A stretch of 64,000 nt of DNA, taken from contig JAKRSD010000027.1 of assembly GCA_022402535.1 (NCBI GenBank), forward strand, positions 55,572 to 119,571. The letters run 5' to 3'. The stretch is from Flavobacteriales bacterium (lineage in GTDB: Bacteria > Bacteroidota > Bacteroidia > CAIKAF01). Within the stretch, counting starts at the first letter, position 1. Each line of letters starts with the position of its first letter. A program made the position numbers and the translations under genes. Below are positions 53,469 to 64,000 of the stretch, in pieces. Below the pieces are notes generated by a model that was given only the letters and a program-made list of their open reading frames with translations, was not told the origin of the DNA and did no database searches.

Positions 53469-55970
53469 ATGAATTTAGCTAAGCTGATTTCTCTTGTATT
53501 GCTTTCAGCATGTTCTTTTACCTATACAATTGCGCAGTCTGTTCACCCTGACCGCGAAAAAAACTGGAAAGAATTATACCGCGAATCCCCTGAAAAAAAG
53601 TTTATACTCAGGCACACCAAACTGGATGTGGCATTTGATTTTGCGAAACGTGAACTAATGGGAGAGGAATGGGTAACCCTTAAACCATTTTTTTATCCGC
53701 AGAATAAATTGGTGTTAGATGCAAAAGCCATGTTGATACATGAAGTGAAACTGGGCGAAAAGTCACTGAAATTCAAATCTTCTGCGAATCATCTGGAAGT
53801 AGAATTAGATAAAACCTACACCAAACAAGATTCTCTTACTTTATATATTCGCTATACAGCCCGTCCCGAAATGGTTGAACAAAAAGGAAGTGCAGCCATC
53901 ATGTCGGCCAAAGGGCTTTATTTTATTGATCCGGACGGAACCGATCCGGAAAAACCCACACAAATATGGACTCAGGGAGAAACGGAATCATCGAGCTGTT
54001 GGTTTCCAACGATTGATGCACCCAATCAAAAAACTACCCAGGAGTTATACATCACGGTTCCTGATAAATATGTAACCCTTTCGAACGGCACATTAGAAAA
54101 TCAAAAGAAAAACACTGACGGAACCCGTACCGATTACTGGAAATTTATGATGCCGCACGCCCCTTATTTGTTTTTTATGGGGGTAGGAGAGTTTTCCGTA
54201 GTAAAGGACACGTGGAAAAATATTCCTGTTGATTATTATGTAGAAAAAGAATATGAACCGCATGCACAAAAAATATTCGGAAATACCCCCGAAATGATTG
54301 AGTATTTTTCAACGATAACGGGGGTTACCTATCCTTGGCCTAAATATGCCCAAATCGTGTGTCGCGACTATGTGAGTGGTGCCATGGAAAACACTACGGC
54401 AGTGATTCATGCCGAAAATGCCCATCAGGATGATAAGCAATTGGCCGATGAAAATATTTGGGAAGATGTAATCGCACATGAACTGTTTCACCATTGGTTT
54501 GGAGATTATGTAACCTGCGAAAGTTGGAGTAATCTGACGGTTAATGAATCTTTCGCCAATTATTCGGAATACTTATGGCGCGAATACAAATACGGGAAAG
54601 ACCACGCCGATGCCCATTTGTATGATGATGTGAAAGGTTACATGAGTGAGGGAAATTATGGTAAAGATTTGGTTAGGTTTTACTACAAGGACAAAGAAGA
54701 TATGTTTGATGGTGTGAGTTATAATAAGGGAGGCGCAATCCTTCATTTGTTAAGAAGTTATATCGGCGACGATGCCTTTTTTGCCGGTTTAAATAAATAT
54801 TTGGTGGATAATCAATTTGGCACCGGGGAAGCCCATCAGCTCAGGCTGGCTTTTGAAGAGGTTACGGGTCGCGATTTGAATTGGTTTTTTAATCAATGGT
54901 ACTTTGGAAGCGGGCACCCAAAACTTTATGTGTCACATGCTTACACGGCTGATAAAAAAGAAGTAAGTGTAAAAATTACCCAAACCCAATCGCCTAAAGT
55001 TTTTCGTTTTCCTTTGAAAATTGATGTGTACACAACAATAGGAAAAACAACGCATTCGGTAGACGTAGAAAATAAAGAACATGTATTTGTATTTTCTGCT
55101 ACCGAAAAGCCCCAATGGGTAAATATTGATGCAGATAGAACGCTGTTGGCAGAAATCAATGAGGATAAAAGCATCGATGAGCTGATTTTTCAACTCTTGA
55201 ACGGACCTAAATATTTAGACAGAAAACGGGCGGTGAACGATTTACTGAAACATCAAAAAGAAAAAAGTGTACAGAATGCGCTGGTTCAGGCATTGAAAGA
55301 TCCATATTTCGGAATCAGGTTGAACATTTTGGAAGAGGCTGATTTTAATAATAATTCGTTCAGAAAAGCAGCATTACCCGAACTTGAAAAAATTGCCGCA
55401 TCAGATAAAAATTTACCGACACGGGCCGAAGCTATCCGTATTTTAAGCCTTACCGGATCCAAAAGTTATTTACCTATTTACAAAGAGGCCATTCAGGTTA
55501 ATTCATACAGCATGATGGGAGCCGGATTGAAGGGATTGTACGAAACAGATAAAAAAGCAGCCATCGATTTTGCTAAAAACTATAAAGGAAAACCCGGTGA
55601 AAATGAGCTATCCTTTACCTTGGTAGAAATTTATGTTGAAGAGAAATTGCCCGAAGGGCTTTCTTTTGTAGCCAAACTGGCATTTAACCATTATTTTATG
55701 GAAGAATCGTCTCCCGAACAGAAAATGCTGAAGAAAGGATACGATTGGGTAATAGCTACGGACGATACCGAATCTTGTAAAGTATTGACCGATCAAATTA
55801 CCAATTTATCAATCCAATATGCTCAATATGGTTTAATTCCATTGGGTAAAATGGCTCTTTCAAATATTAAAAAAGAAAAAGATAATCTCCTGAATAAAAA
55901 TCCAAATTCATTATCATTAAAAGAACAAGTGGATTACATTGAGAAGTCGATAAGGAAATTAAATCTATAA
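53469..55970 (+). CDS. M1 family aminopeptidase, secreted
   Basis: 833 residues from the ATG at 53469, signal peptide ending TIAQ. GAMEN exopeptidase motif (about 306), zinc site HELFH (His337, Glu338, His341) and Glu360 in NLTVNESFAN. The C-terminal ~250 residues are helical HEAT-like repeats. M1 enzymes remove N-terminal residues from peptides in the periplasm. No T9SS tail. The longer ORF start at 53415 adds a second hydrophobic stretch and is less likely. Confidence 0.92.
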   Translation: MNLAKLISLVLLSACSFTYTIAQSVHPDREKNWKELYRESPEKKFILRHTKLDVAFDFAKRELMGEEWVTLKPFFYPQNKLVLDAKAMLIHEVKLGEKSLKFKSSANHLEVELDKTYTKQDSLTLYIRYTARPEMVEQKGSAAIMSAKGLYFIDPDGTDPEKPTQIWTQGETESSSCWFPTIDAPNQKTTQELYITVPDKYVTLSNGTLENQKKNTDGTRTDYWKFMMPHAPYLFFMGVGEFSVVKDTWKNIPVDYYVEKEYEPHAQKIFGNTPEMIEYFSTITGVTYPWPKYAQIVCRDYVSGAMENTTAVIHAENAHQDDKQLADENIWEDVIAHELFHHWFGDYVTCESWSNLTVNESFANYSEYLWREYKYGKDHADAHLYDDVKGYMSEGNYGKDLVRFYYKDKEDMFDGVSYNKGGAILHLLRSYIGDDAFFAGLNKYLVDNQFGTGEAHQLRLAFEEVTGRDLNWFFNQWYFGSGHPKLYVSHAYTADKKEVSVKITQTQSPKVFRFPLKIDVYTTIGKTTHSVDVENKEHVFVFSATEKPQWVNIDADRTLLAEINEDKSIDELIFQLLNGPKYLDRKRAVNDLLKHQKEKSVQNALVQALKDPYFGIRLNILEEADFNNNSFRKAALPELEKIAASDKNLPTRAEAIRILSLTGSKSYLPIYKEAIQVNSYSMMGAGLKGLYETDKKAAIDFAKNYKGKPGENELSFTLVEIYVEEKLPEGLSFVAKLAFNHYFMEESSPEQKMLKKGYDWVIATDDTESCKVLTDQITNLSIQYAQYGLIPLGKMALSNIKKEKDNLLNKNPNSLSLKEQVDYIEKSIRKLNL

Positions 55971-55971
55971 A

Positions 55972-56511
55972 CTATTTCTTTTTAGAGATCTTTTCTAACA
56001 CTTCCAGATCGTAAACAATCGGACTCAGCGGGGGAATCTGATCCATATCACCCGCTAGTCCGAAGGCCAGGTGAGAAGGAATAATGATTTTGGCTTTATC
56101 GCCCACTTTCAGGTATTTCATGGCTTCGTGTAAGCCACTCTCTACATGGTCATGATCTACCACAAACTCTTCAGCGCCCGTTTCTTCCGATGAATAACAT
56201 AGTTTTCCATTCAGCAGGGAAATTTCAAATTCCACCACCACCATATCGCCCGATTCTATTTTTGGGCCATCTCCTTCATGATATACAGAATACATTAATC
56301 CCGTTCCGGTTTCTATCATGGGCCAGCCTTTGCGTTTCACAAAGGCATCAATATCTCTTTTTTCACTTTCGCTGATCTTTTTATTCACGTTCATCAGCGG
56401 CTCTTTGAGCGTATCCTTAATTACAGGAATAGGATTGTTGTAAGCATTATCGTTTCCGCAACTTAACAACGTGAGGCCAAATACGGCTAATAAAAACCAC
56501 CTGTTTTTCAT
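55972..56511 (-). CDS. GldI-like FKBP-type peptidyl-prolyl isomerase lipoprotein
   Basis: 179 residues from the ATG at 56511. Lipobox LLSC (Cys18), then an FKBP domain (about 75-175): GDMVVVEFEISLLNG, VESGLHEAMKYLKVGDKAKIIIPSHLAFG, IPPLSPIVYDLEVLE. This is the form of GldI, a lipoprotein isomerase linked to gliding and T9SS in flavobacteria. Assignment as GldI rather than another FKBP lipoprotein is likely but not proven; the other gld genes are not in the window. Confidence 0.78.
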   Translation of the reverse strand: MKNRWFLLAVFGLTLLSCGNDNAYNNPIPVIKDTLKEPLMNVNKKISESEKRDIDAFVKRKGWPMIETGTGLMYSVYHEGDGPKIESGDMVVVEFEISLLNGKLCYSSEETGAEEFVVDHDHVESGLHEAMKYLKVGDKAKIIIPSHLAFGLAGDMDQIPPLSPIVYDLEVLEKISKKK

Positions 56512-56601
56512 GAAACGAATAACGTCAAAAAATAAAATGAAGTGGATAAAATCACATGAAAATTTCAAACCCCCTGTCATTATATTAAGTAATTTCGCCG
56601 C

Positions 56602-57432
56602 ATGAAAAGGAAAATATACGCTTTTATATGCTTTGTGGTTGTTGGTTTAGGCAGTGTTTCAGCTCACAATAAAATCAGCATCGATTCTCCCGAAGGTTTA
56701 ACCTACAATTCAGACGGACATTATTGGACGGTTTATCTTGTGGCTACATTATTAAATATTCCGGAAGCTAAAGAATATGCATTTTATGCCGAACATCCCG
56801 ATAACATTATGAAAGAAGACGGGGATGTTAAAAGAGGGACATATACTTGGTTGTTGCTTCACAAACAGGGCAGAGTACATGCTTTAACGGGTAAAAAACC
56901 GCCTAAGGAAAGAGAACGTTCAGAAAGAATGTTTTTTGAAGCAAAGGATATGAAAAGAAAAGGGCAGGCTTTGCATAGGCTAGGGGATAGTTACGCACAT
57001 GCCAAACCCGACGAAAGTAAAATGTATGCCAGGGGGTTTGGGCACGCTTTTACGCCTGAAGGAGGGCATTATCCGGATATGATCAGAAATTTCCCGGAAA
57101 AATATTTAGAATATGTAGCGCATCTCACCCGGGTATTGGGTGGCAAGGATGCCCAAATTGATATGACTACATTTCAATATATAGCAGCTAAAAAATTAGA
57201 AACAGAGGATAATATTGAGATTTTAAAATCTGAAATTCATATCCGTCAACGCAAAACCTCGTTTTTTATAAACCCGGCTTGCAAATCAACACTACACGAT
57301 TATCTCAACATGAGGGCTTCCGTAGCAAGATTTATATTTAGCATCGAAGAGCGTTCGACCGTGGATTCGTTGAAACCCAAAAGAAAAAACAGAAAACCTG
57401 AAAAATTACAGGTGACAATTACTTTCGATTAA
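56602..57432 (+). CDS. Secreted protein with LHRLGDSYAHA motif, function unknown
   Basis: 276 residues with a signal peptide ending VSAH. The middle is all-helical with LHRLGDSYAHA (about 120-130), a motif seen in zinc-dependent phospholipase C-like proteins, plus HAFTPEGGHYPD. Several His and Asp could bind metal, but I cannot assign a full site. A basic, Lys-rich tail ends VTITFD. Divergent from the GldI-like gene. Confidence 0.6.
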   Translation: MKRKIYAFICFVVVGLGSVSAHNKISIDSPEGLTYNSDGHYWTVYLVATLLNIPEAKEYAFYAEHPDNIMKEDGDVKRGTYTWLLLHKQGRVHALTGKKPPKERERSERMFFEAKDMKRKGQALHRLGDSYAHAKPDESKMYARGFGHAFTPEGGHYPDMIRNFPEKYLEYVAHLTRVLGGKDAQIDMTTFQYIAAKKLETEDNIEILKSEIHIRQRKTSFFINPACKSTLHDYLNMRASVARFIFSIEERSTVDSLKPKRKNRKPEKLQVTITFD

Positions 57433-57435
57433 ACA

Positions 57436-58401
57436 CTATAAGCCTGCATATTGATAAGGATTTTCACACATATCCTTACAATTTTTTTCGAGCAGATCAT
57501 ATAATATTACCGTATTAGCTAAAGCTAACTGGGAATAATTTTGTGATGCATTTCCAAATGATGCCGCTTTGGTTTGCCATAGGGTGGCAATAAGGTCAAG
57601 ACTGCCACTCTTGGGTTTATTGGGTATCGCGTCCAGCGCAGCGGCTACGTTTCCTGCACCGGCATGATAAACGTGCAACACAACGAGTTTGAACCATAAA
57701 TCGGAGGGTTTGAAATCAATATTCCGTTCGCGTAAAATTTTTGTTGCATTGGGGATACAAACCTTTTGGATAAACAGGGCGGCCGCAGTTGCACATTTAG
57801 TAAAATCTTTACGTTCATCTACGTACTTATTCACCTTTAGTCCCATTGAAGTGGCAACACCGGGCATCAGTTGAAAATGACCTGCTGCTCCTGCCGTAGA
57901 TTTTTTTAATTGACCGGGGCATTCAATCAACAGGATACTTTGGGCATAAAATGCAGGTACACCCAACTCTTCAAAAATGGGATAGGCTTCCCCAATGATT
58001 TCGAGCGCGTGACCAAAATCATAAAAATCACTTTTGCCGGCAGTAAAAACGACCTTCTCTCCATTTTTATATCCAAACAAAGTTCTTGCTGAATCTCTAA
58101 GTGTTTCTTTTTGTAGATCTGAAAGTGAGTTCCATCTTTTTAAAGGAATTTTGCATGCAATTTCTCGAGTAGAATGTACATTTAAAATGCCGGTATCGGG
58201 GGGCAGTGTAACTACTTTCTGCCAAAAAACAACCTGGGGCAGTTTATGCCAACCTTCTTCAAATATCCGATTATCCTTTATATAAGATAATGATTTTGAA
58301 TCATCTGCCAACGTTACGGTAAGCTGTTTCACGGCATTTAATTGTGAAAATGCGGATATTGCAAAGTAAAAATTGATTAACAGAAGACATGAAATTCTCA
58401 T
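57436..58401 (-). CDS. Periplasmic lytic transglycosylase (SLT family)
   Basis: 321 residues from the ATG at 58401, signal peptide ending AFSQ. SLT domain: QSILLIECPGQLKKSTAGAAGHFQLMPGVA with the catalytic Glu in LLIE and the GxFQLMP motif, then a C-terminal helical part with VVLHVYHAGAGNVAAALD. It would cleave peptidoglycan between MurNAc and GlcNAc. Slightly divergent from classic MltC/Slt, as the region before the Glu is degenerate. Confidence 0.82.
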   Translation of the reverse strand: MRISCLLLINFYFAISAFSQLNAVKQLTVTLADDSKSLSYIKDNRIFEEGWHKLPQVVFWQKVVTLPPDTGILNVHSTREIACKIPLKRWNSLSDLQKETLRDSARTLFGYKNGEKVVFTAGKSDFYDFGHALEIIGEAYPIFEELGVPAFYAQSILLIECPGQLKKSTAGAAGHFQLMPGVATSMGLKVNKYVDERKDFTKCATAAALFIQKVCIPNATKILRERNIDFKPSDLWFKLVVLHVYHAGAGNVAAALDAIPNKPKSGSLDLIATLWQTKAASFGNASQNYSQLALANTVILYDLLEKNCKDMCENPYQYAGL

Positions 58402-58873
58402 ATGTATGTGCTTTATGCTTACAACTTCAAAAATCAACTAAATAATACATCTACATAAGAGATTAAGATTTAATAACAAACAGTTCTTTGTGAAAAAACG
58501 AGACTATCAGATAAAAATGAATTTTTTAAAAGCACCTATTACGCCTAATATTCTTTGAAACTTTTTCACCGTTAAGGCAAATCACCCCTTTCTTGAAGTA
58601 TATTAATACTATCCAAATAGTTTAAATGCAAATAAATGTTATCATGTATTTTTTAAAATTAATGTAACATATTGATTATTATAACATTGTAAATAATTGA
58701 CTCAATTCATTTTTAACAACAGAAAACAAAACTATTTTTTTAAAAAGCTTGCACGATATTAAAATTGATTATACATTTGCCGCGTTGATATGAATTCATA
58801 TTAACTAAATCAAAAAAGCAGCCCTTTTCTGATTTAATCAACCTTTAATCGCAAGATTAGCGTACTTATTTAA
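58402..58873. other. AT-rich divergent intergenic region
   Basis: 472 bp without a gene between the transglycosylase (minus) and the M43 protease (plus). It is strongly AT-rich with short runs of A and T. A good plus-strand promoter is present at 58749-58779; nothing else identified. Confidence 0.6.
58749..58779 (+). promoter_or_regulatory. Promoter of the M43 protease gene
   Basis: CTTG with TTG at 58749, 20 bp, then TACATTTG (58772-58779). Same architecture and spacing as the SRP RNA and ABC-F promoters. The ATG lies 94 bp downstream. Confidence 0.65.
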
Positions 58874-60532
58874 ATGAAAAAATTGTACAACGGAGTTGTA
58901 GCAGTCATTATTATGTCTGTTGCAATCCTTGGAGAAACTACAGTTTGGTCGCAAATAGAGAGTACTAATCAACACCCCGCTATCACCAATACCGGAGCGT
59001 TCATTAACTCAAAAAGCGAAAATGAGCACAGACAACATGATTTCAATCATGTGTGCCCTACTGATTTTTTAAATAATCAGTACATGACCGAAAATGGTCT
59101 TCAGCATCTTTTGTTTGAAGATGATTTCGCACGTCAAAATACCTCTTCAGAACACATGGTAACTCGTTCAGTACGCAGAGTTCCTGTTGTTTTTCATATT
59201 GTGTACAATAATCAAAATCAAAATATTTCGGATCAGGCTGTATTAGAATTGCTGAATAATTTGAATCAGGATTTTCGTAAAAACAACCCAATGCTTTCAG
59301 GCATTCGTGCCGAATTCTCTGACTTAGCAGCTGATGTTGAAATCGAATTTTGTCTGGCTTCTGTTGACCCCAGTGGTAATTACACGAAAGGAATAACAAG
59401 AACCAATACATCCATTACTCATTTTAATCCCTATCAAAATCAAGTTAACGGGAACATCGGTGGTGCAAATTCCATGAAAACCAATGAATATGGAAAAGCG
59501 TCATGGGATCCTTCAAAATACATCAATATCTGGGTATGTAATATCAGCAACGGAGCAAACTCAGGAATGGCCGGTTATGCCTACACGCCGATTGGAATTG
59601 AATCTAATGGTCTTCCTGCATCCAATATTGATGGTATCGTGTTAGATTATAACCTGGGTGTTCAAAATGGTTATTCTAGAACCGTATCTCATGAAATGGG
59701 ACATTATTTTGGACTTAAACATACCTGGGGAAGTGCTAATGGTGCCTGCAACTCAGGTGATGATGGTTTTTTTGATACCCCGACAGTTAAAGGGGCATTT
59801 GTTCAATTTCATTCAAATTGTGCTTCGGGGGCTAATGCACTTTCTTGTGACGGAACTCTTTGGCAGTTCGAAAATTTGATGGACTATAGTGATTGTATCG
59901 CGATGTTCACTCCTCAGCAGGCAAATTATATGAATGCTGTGCTTTCCGGTTCAAGAAGCACGCTGTTAAATTCTGCTGAAATGCATTGTACAGCTAATAC
60001 TAATTCTGCTCTTACGGCAGCATTTTCAGGTTGTGTAAACACATCAGCCGGAAATGTAATTACACTTACTTCAGATAACAATACGCAGGGAGCAGATGTA
60101 GTTTGGTCTATTTCTCCCGCTACAGGGTGGAGTTTTGTGAATGGAACCAATATCACCTCATCTAATCCGCAGATCGTATTTAACCATTCTGGAAATTATG
60201 CGGTTTCACTCACCGTAAGTGATGGAGTGAATACATTATCACATCAGGTAAATGATTGTGTTTTTGTAACAGCCAATGCATCTGTTAATGAGTATGCATC
60301 TGAATCTATTCAAATTTACCCCAATCCTTCTACCGGAATTTTTAATGTGAATCTTTCGGATTTAAATTCAGACATACGTGTATATAATGGAGTAGGTGTT
60401 ACCGTTCTAAATCTTTCGGCTACTTCTTATACACATTCGATTGACATGTCTGCATTTAGTTCTGGGGTTTATTTCCTAGAAGTTAAATCTGCTGCCGGTT
60501 CACATACTCAGCGCATTGTACTGGCAAAATAA
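58874..60532 (+). CDS. Secreted M43 (pappalysin) metalloprotease with PKD domain and T9SS type A tail
   Basis: 552 residues. Signal peptide near VWSQ, a short propeptide with a Cys (VCPTDFL), and the catalytic domain with HEMGHYFGLKH (His273, Glu274, His277, His283) and Met-turn NLMDYSDC. A PKD-type beta domain (about 385-470, HSGNYAVSLTVSDGVN) and a type A sorting domain follow (IYPNPSTGIFNV ... GVYFLEVKS ... IVLAK). Exported by T9SS as an extracellular or surface zinc protease. Confidence 0.9.
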   Translation: MKKLYNGVVAVIIMSVAILGETTVWSQIESTNQHPAITNTGAFINSKSENEHRQHDFNHVCPTDFLNNQYMTENGLQHLLFEDDFARQNTSSEHMVTRSVRRVPVVFHIVYNNQNQNISDQAVLELLNNLNQDFRKNNPMLSGIRAEFSDLAADVEIEFCLASVDPSGNYTKGITRTNTSITHFNPYQNQVNGNIGGANSMKTNEYGKASWDPSKYINIWVCNISNGANSGMAGYAYTPIGIESNGLPASNIDGIVLDYNLGVQNGYSRTVSHEMGHYFGLKHTWGSANGACNSGDDGFFDTPTVKGAFVQFHSNCASGANALSCDGTLWQFENLMDYSDCIAMFTPQQANYMNAVLSGSRSTLLNSAEMHCTANTNSALTAAFSGCVNTSAGNVITLTSDNNTQGADVVWSISPATGWSFVNGTNITSSNPQIVFNHSGNYAVSLTVSDGVNTLSHQVNDCVFVTANASVNEYASESIQIYPNPSTGIFNVNLSDLNSDIRVYNGVGVTVLNLSATSYTHSIDMSAFSSGVYFLEVKSAAGSHTQRIVLAK

Positions 60533-60568
60533 TTGCCAATAACCTTTCTAATAAAGCCCATTTTATAC

Positions 60569-62241
<1,673 letters not shown>

Positions 62242-62262
62242 TATCTATTCATACTTTACAGT

Positions 62263-62296
62263 AAAGAGGTTTTCGATTGAAAACCTCTTTTTTTTT
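62263..62296 (+). terminator. Strong intrinsic terminator of the ABC-F gene
   Basis: A perfect 12-bp stem (62263-62274 with 62279-62290), 4-nt loop, followed by eight or more T. It ends 15 bp before the next promoter element. Confidence 0.93.
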
Positions 62297-62311
62297 CATA
62301 AGGGTAAACCT

Positions 62312-62319
62312 TACCTTTG
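62312..62319 (+). promoter_or_regulatory. TACCTTTG element upstream of the NAD(P)HX repair gene
   Basis: TAnnTTTG match; the GTG start is at 62342. The expected upstream TTG position falls in the T tract of the terminator. Confidence 0.45.
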
Positions 62320-62341
62320 GAAGCAGCTACAAACAATCGAA

Positions 62342-63880
62342 GTGAAAATATTTGATGCAGAAAATATAAGAAAGGGCGATATGTACACCCTTGAACATGA
62401 GCCTGTTTTGGGTATTGATTTAATGGAAAGGGCCGCCCGGCGATGTGCTTCGTCTATATTGAATGATTTCGGACAATACGGTAGCTTGATCATGCTCTGT
62501 GGCACCGGAAATAATGGGGGAGACGGTTTGGTGATAGCTCGGGTACTACGCCCTTACTTTTATCAGGTTACGGTGTTTTGTGTAGGTGATAAACAAAACG
62601 TTTCGCCCGATTTTTCAATTAATTATTCCCGCCTTGCTGAAACAGATATTACTATCCACTGGCTTGCCGAGGATTTGGGTTTACTCCCTTCATTGTTAAA
62701 CAGCCCCGATGTAATTGTGGGCGATGCCCTGTTAGGTTCAGGGTTGAATAAACCGATAGCCAATTCCATCTACGCAGAAGTAATTGAATGTATTAACCAC
62801 GCAGGTAAGCCGGTTTTTTCGGTGGATATGCCATCGGGACTTTTTGCCGATTCAAACCAACATATTGAAGCTAAATCAAGCGTGGTAAAAGCGCTTAAAA
62901 CCTATACGTTTGAACAACCTAAATTGTCATTTTTGTTTGCTGAAAACAATCCGTTTACGGGCGAAATTCAAGTAATTCCGATTGGTATTCATCCGCGTTT
63001 TAAAGAGAAAACGCATACAGATGCTTTTTATATAACAGCCAATGAGGCTGCAGAACTCATCAAACCGGTGAATCCGTTCAGTCATAAAGGTACTTTTGGT
63101 CATTCCTTATTGATTGGCGGTTCCGTTGGAAAATCAGGAGCCATCGCCCTTTCTGCGCAGGCCTCCGTAAAATCGGGTTCAGGTTTAACCAGTGTGATTT
63201 TGCCGGAAAAGATTATACCCATAATTCAAGGAATTGTGCCCGAAGCCATGTGTATCGGTAATTCCGGAACTGAGTTTATTGAAAGAATTCCGGTTAAAAC
63301 AGATGTCTTTTCAGCAGTTGGAATAGGCCCTGGTTTAGGTACTGAAAAAGAATCGGGAAATGTGTTGAAAAATCTGATTGCCGAATTTCAAGGTCCCAAA
63401 GTATTAGATGCAGATGCGTTGAATCTGCTTTCTGAAAATAAAACCTGGCTCAGTTTTTTAAACTCAGATACCGTATTAACTCCTCATCCTAAGGAATTTG
63501 ACCGCTTAGCAGGAACTCACGTGAGCGGTTTTGAAAGATGGAAATCGCAGGTTGAGTTTTCCAAAAAAATGGGAGTGTATGTAATTCTAAAAGGTCGTTA
63601 CACCCAGATAACCACACCTTTGGGAAAAACATTTTTCAACTCATCGGGAAATCCGGGCATGGCCACCGGAGGCAGCGGTGATGTGCTAACCGGACTATTG
63701 ACAGGCTTATTAGCGCAAGGTTTTCCCATGATAGATACTTGCCTTTTAGGAGTATTTTTGCACGGTTTGGCAGGCGATATTGCTTTTCGTAAAAAGGGAA
63801 GGGAAGCCCTAACGGCAACCGATATTATTGAATCATTTTCAGAAGTATTTAATAAAATTCACGAACTAAAAAGAATTTAA
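62342..63880 (+). CDS. nnr: Bifunctional NAD(P)HX epimerase / ADP-dependent dehydratase
   Basis: 512 residues from a GTG at 62342, chosen because the family begins MKIFDAENI and the longer frame runs through the terminator and promoter. NnrE-type epimerase (1-~210): CGTGNNGGDGLVIAR and DALLGSGL. NnrD-type dehydratase (~230-512): SHKGTFGHSLLIGG, GIGPGLGTE, DADALNLL, LTPHPKEFDRL, NPGMATGGSGDVLTGLL. It repairs hydrated NAD(P)H: the epimerase interconverts the isomers and the dehydratase restores NAD(P)H at the cost of ADP (or ATP). Fused form is the usual one in bacteria. Confidence 0.93.
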   Translation: MKIFDAENIRKGDMYTLEHEPVLGIDLMERAARRCASSILNDFGQYGSLIMLCGTGNNGGDGLVIARVLRPYFYQVTVFCVGDKQNVSPDFSINYSRLAETDITIHWLAEDLGLLPSLLNSPDVIVGDALLGSGLNKPIANSIYAEVIECINHAGKPVFSVDMPSGLFADSNQHIEAKSSVVKALKTYTFEQPKLSFLFAENNPFTGEIQVIPIGIHPRFKEKTHTDAFYITANEAAELIKPVNPFSHKGTFGHSLLIGGSVGKSGAIALSAQASVKSGSGLTSVILPEKIIPIIQGIVPEAMCIGNSGTEFIERIPVKTDVFSAVGIGPGLGTEKESGNVLKNLIAEFQGPKVLDADALNLLSENKTWLSFLNSDTVLTPHPKEFDRLAGTHVSGFERWKSQVEFSKKMGVYVILKGRYTQITTPLGKTFFNSSGNPGMATGGSGDVLTGLLTGLLAQGFPMIDTCLLGVFLHGLAGDIAFRKKGREALTATDIIESFSEVFNKIHELKRI

Positions 63881-63881
63881 A

Positions 63882-63962
63882 ATGGAATTACATAAAGACT
63901 GGAAAATAATTACATCAGAAAGTGACTGGAATAAAGCGGTTGAAGATGTCTTAGACCCCTAA
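63882..63962 (+). pseudogene. Very short ORF, possible 5' end of a broken gene
   Basis: A 26-codon ORF starts 1 bp after the previous stop and ends at TAA (63960-63962). The start MELHKDWKIITSESDWNKAV resembles the first residues of small thioredoxin-like proteins such as YtxJ, which continue for about 100 residues; here the frame stops after DVLDP. The last 38 bp of the window do not restore it. It may be a frameshifted or interrupted gene, or simply the start of something that continues past the window edge in another frame. AGACCCCTAA and TTAGGTCT near the edge form a weak inverted pair. Confidence 0.3.
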
Positions 63963-64000
63963 ATTACCGGATAAATTTTTAAAAACAGATTAGGTCTGCT

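Overview
The window looks like a chromosome segment of a member of the Bacteroidota. The lines of evidence agree: several proteins end in type IX secretion (T9SS) type A or type B sorting domains, a PorX-type T9SS regulator is present, promoters follow the TTG-N19/20-TAnnTTTG pattern, and families typical of the phylum occur (GSCFA, DUF4199, DUF5686, GldI-like lipoprotein isomerase, paired secreted amidohydrolases). Genes for menaquinone (menC, menE) and lipid A (lpxD) synthesis fit a Gram-negative cell that uses menaquinone. The order or genus cannot be fixed from this sequence. I saw no rRNA, tRNA or CRISPR array; one structured RNA, the small SRP RNA, is clear.

Layout. 1-4306: a duplicated pair of T9SS cargo genes, [type A][type B][type A tail only][type B], separated by hairpins and low-complexity intergenic repeats. 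4549-6492 (minus): small membrane protein, lipoprotein cytochrome c, HflX. 6645-10959: two secreted amidohydrolase-family proteins. 10989-14297: an AT-richer accessory island that reads as an integron-like gene cassette array without an integrase (CALIN-like). It has two ~138 bp attC-like sites, a gene-poor cassette remnant, an orphan gene, a DUF262/DUF1524 restriction-type nuclease with a 55-residue UVR/ClpC-M-like partner, and a tandem zinc-ribbon protein. 14647-29866: housekeeping genes (YceH, MenC-MenE, BASS transporter, DUF445, DUF3298, GSCFA, an orphan methylmalonyl-CoA mutase small subunit, a sterol desaturase, CoaE, a GH36 enzyme, SRP RNA, and two GT2 glycosyltransferases). 29940-43811: envelope and secretion genes (PorX, HD hydrolase, LpxD, DUF5686, SGNH, a subtilisin carrying a T9SS tail, rhomboid, peroxiredoxin). 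43814-63962: RibH, TPR protein, RecF-DciA pair, a giant repeat protein, CapA, lysoplasmalogenase, a second sterol desaturase, M1 aminopeptidase, GldI-like isomerase, lytic transglycosylase, T9SS M43 protease, ABC-F, the NAD(P)HX repair enzyme, and a short ORF at the right edge that may be a broken gene.

How parts connect. PorX (31983-33536) would regulate the T9SS that exports the sorting-domain proteins at 1-4306, 39369-41936 and 58874-60532; the secretion machinery itself is not in the window. MenC and MenE catalyse consecutive steps. RecF and the DciA-like protein overlap, as replication genes often do. The cassette island is the part most likely to hold an undescribed system: each cassette is bounded by its own matching inverted core sequence, as expected if each moved as a circle, and its largest gene resembles anti-phage nucleases.
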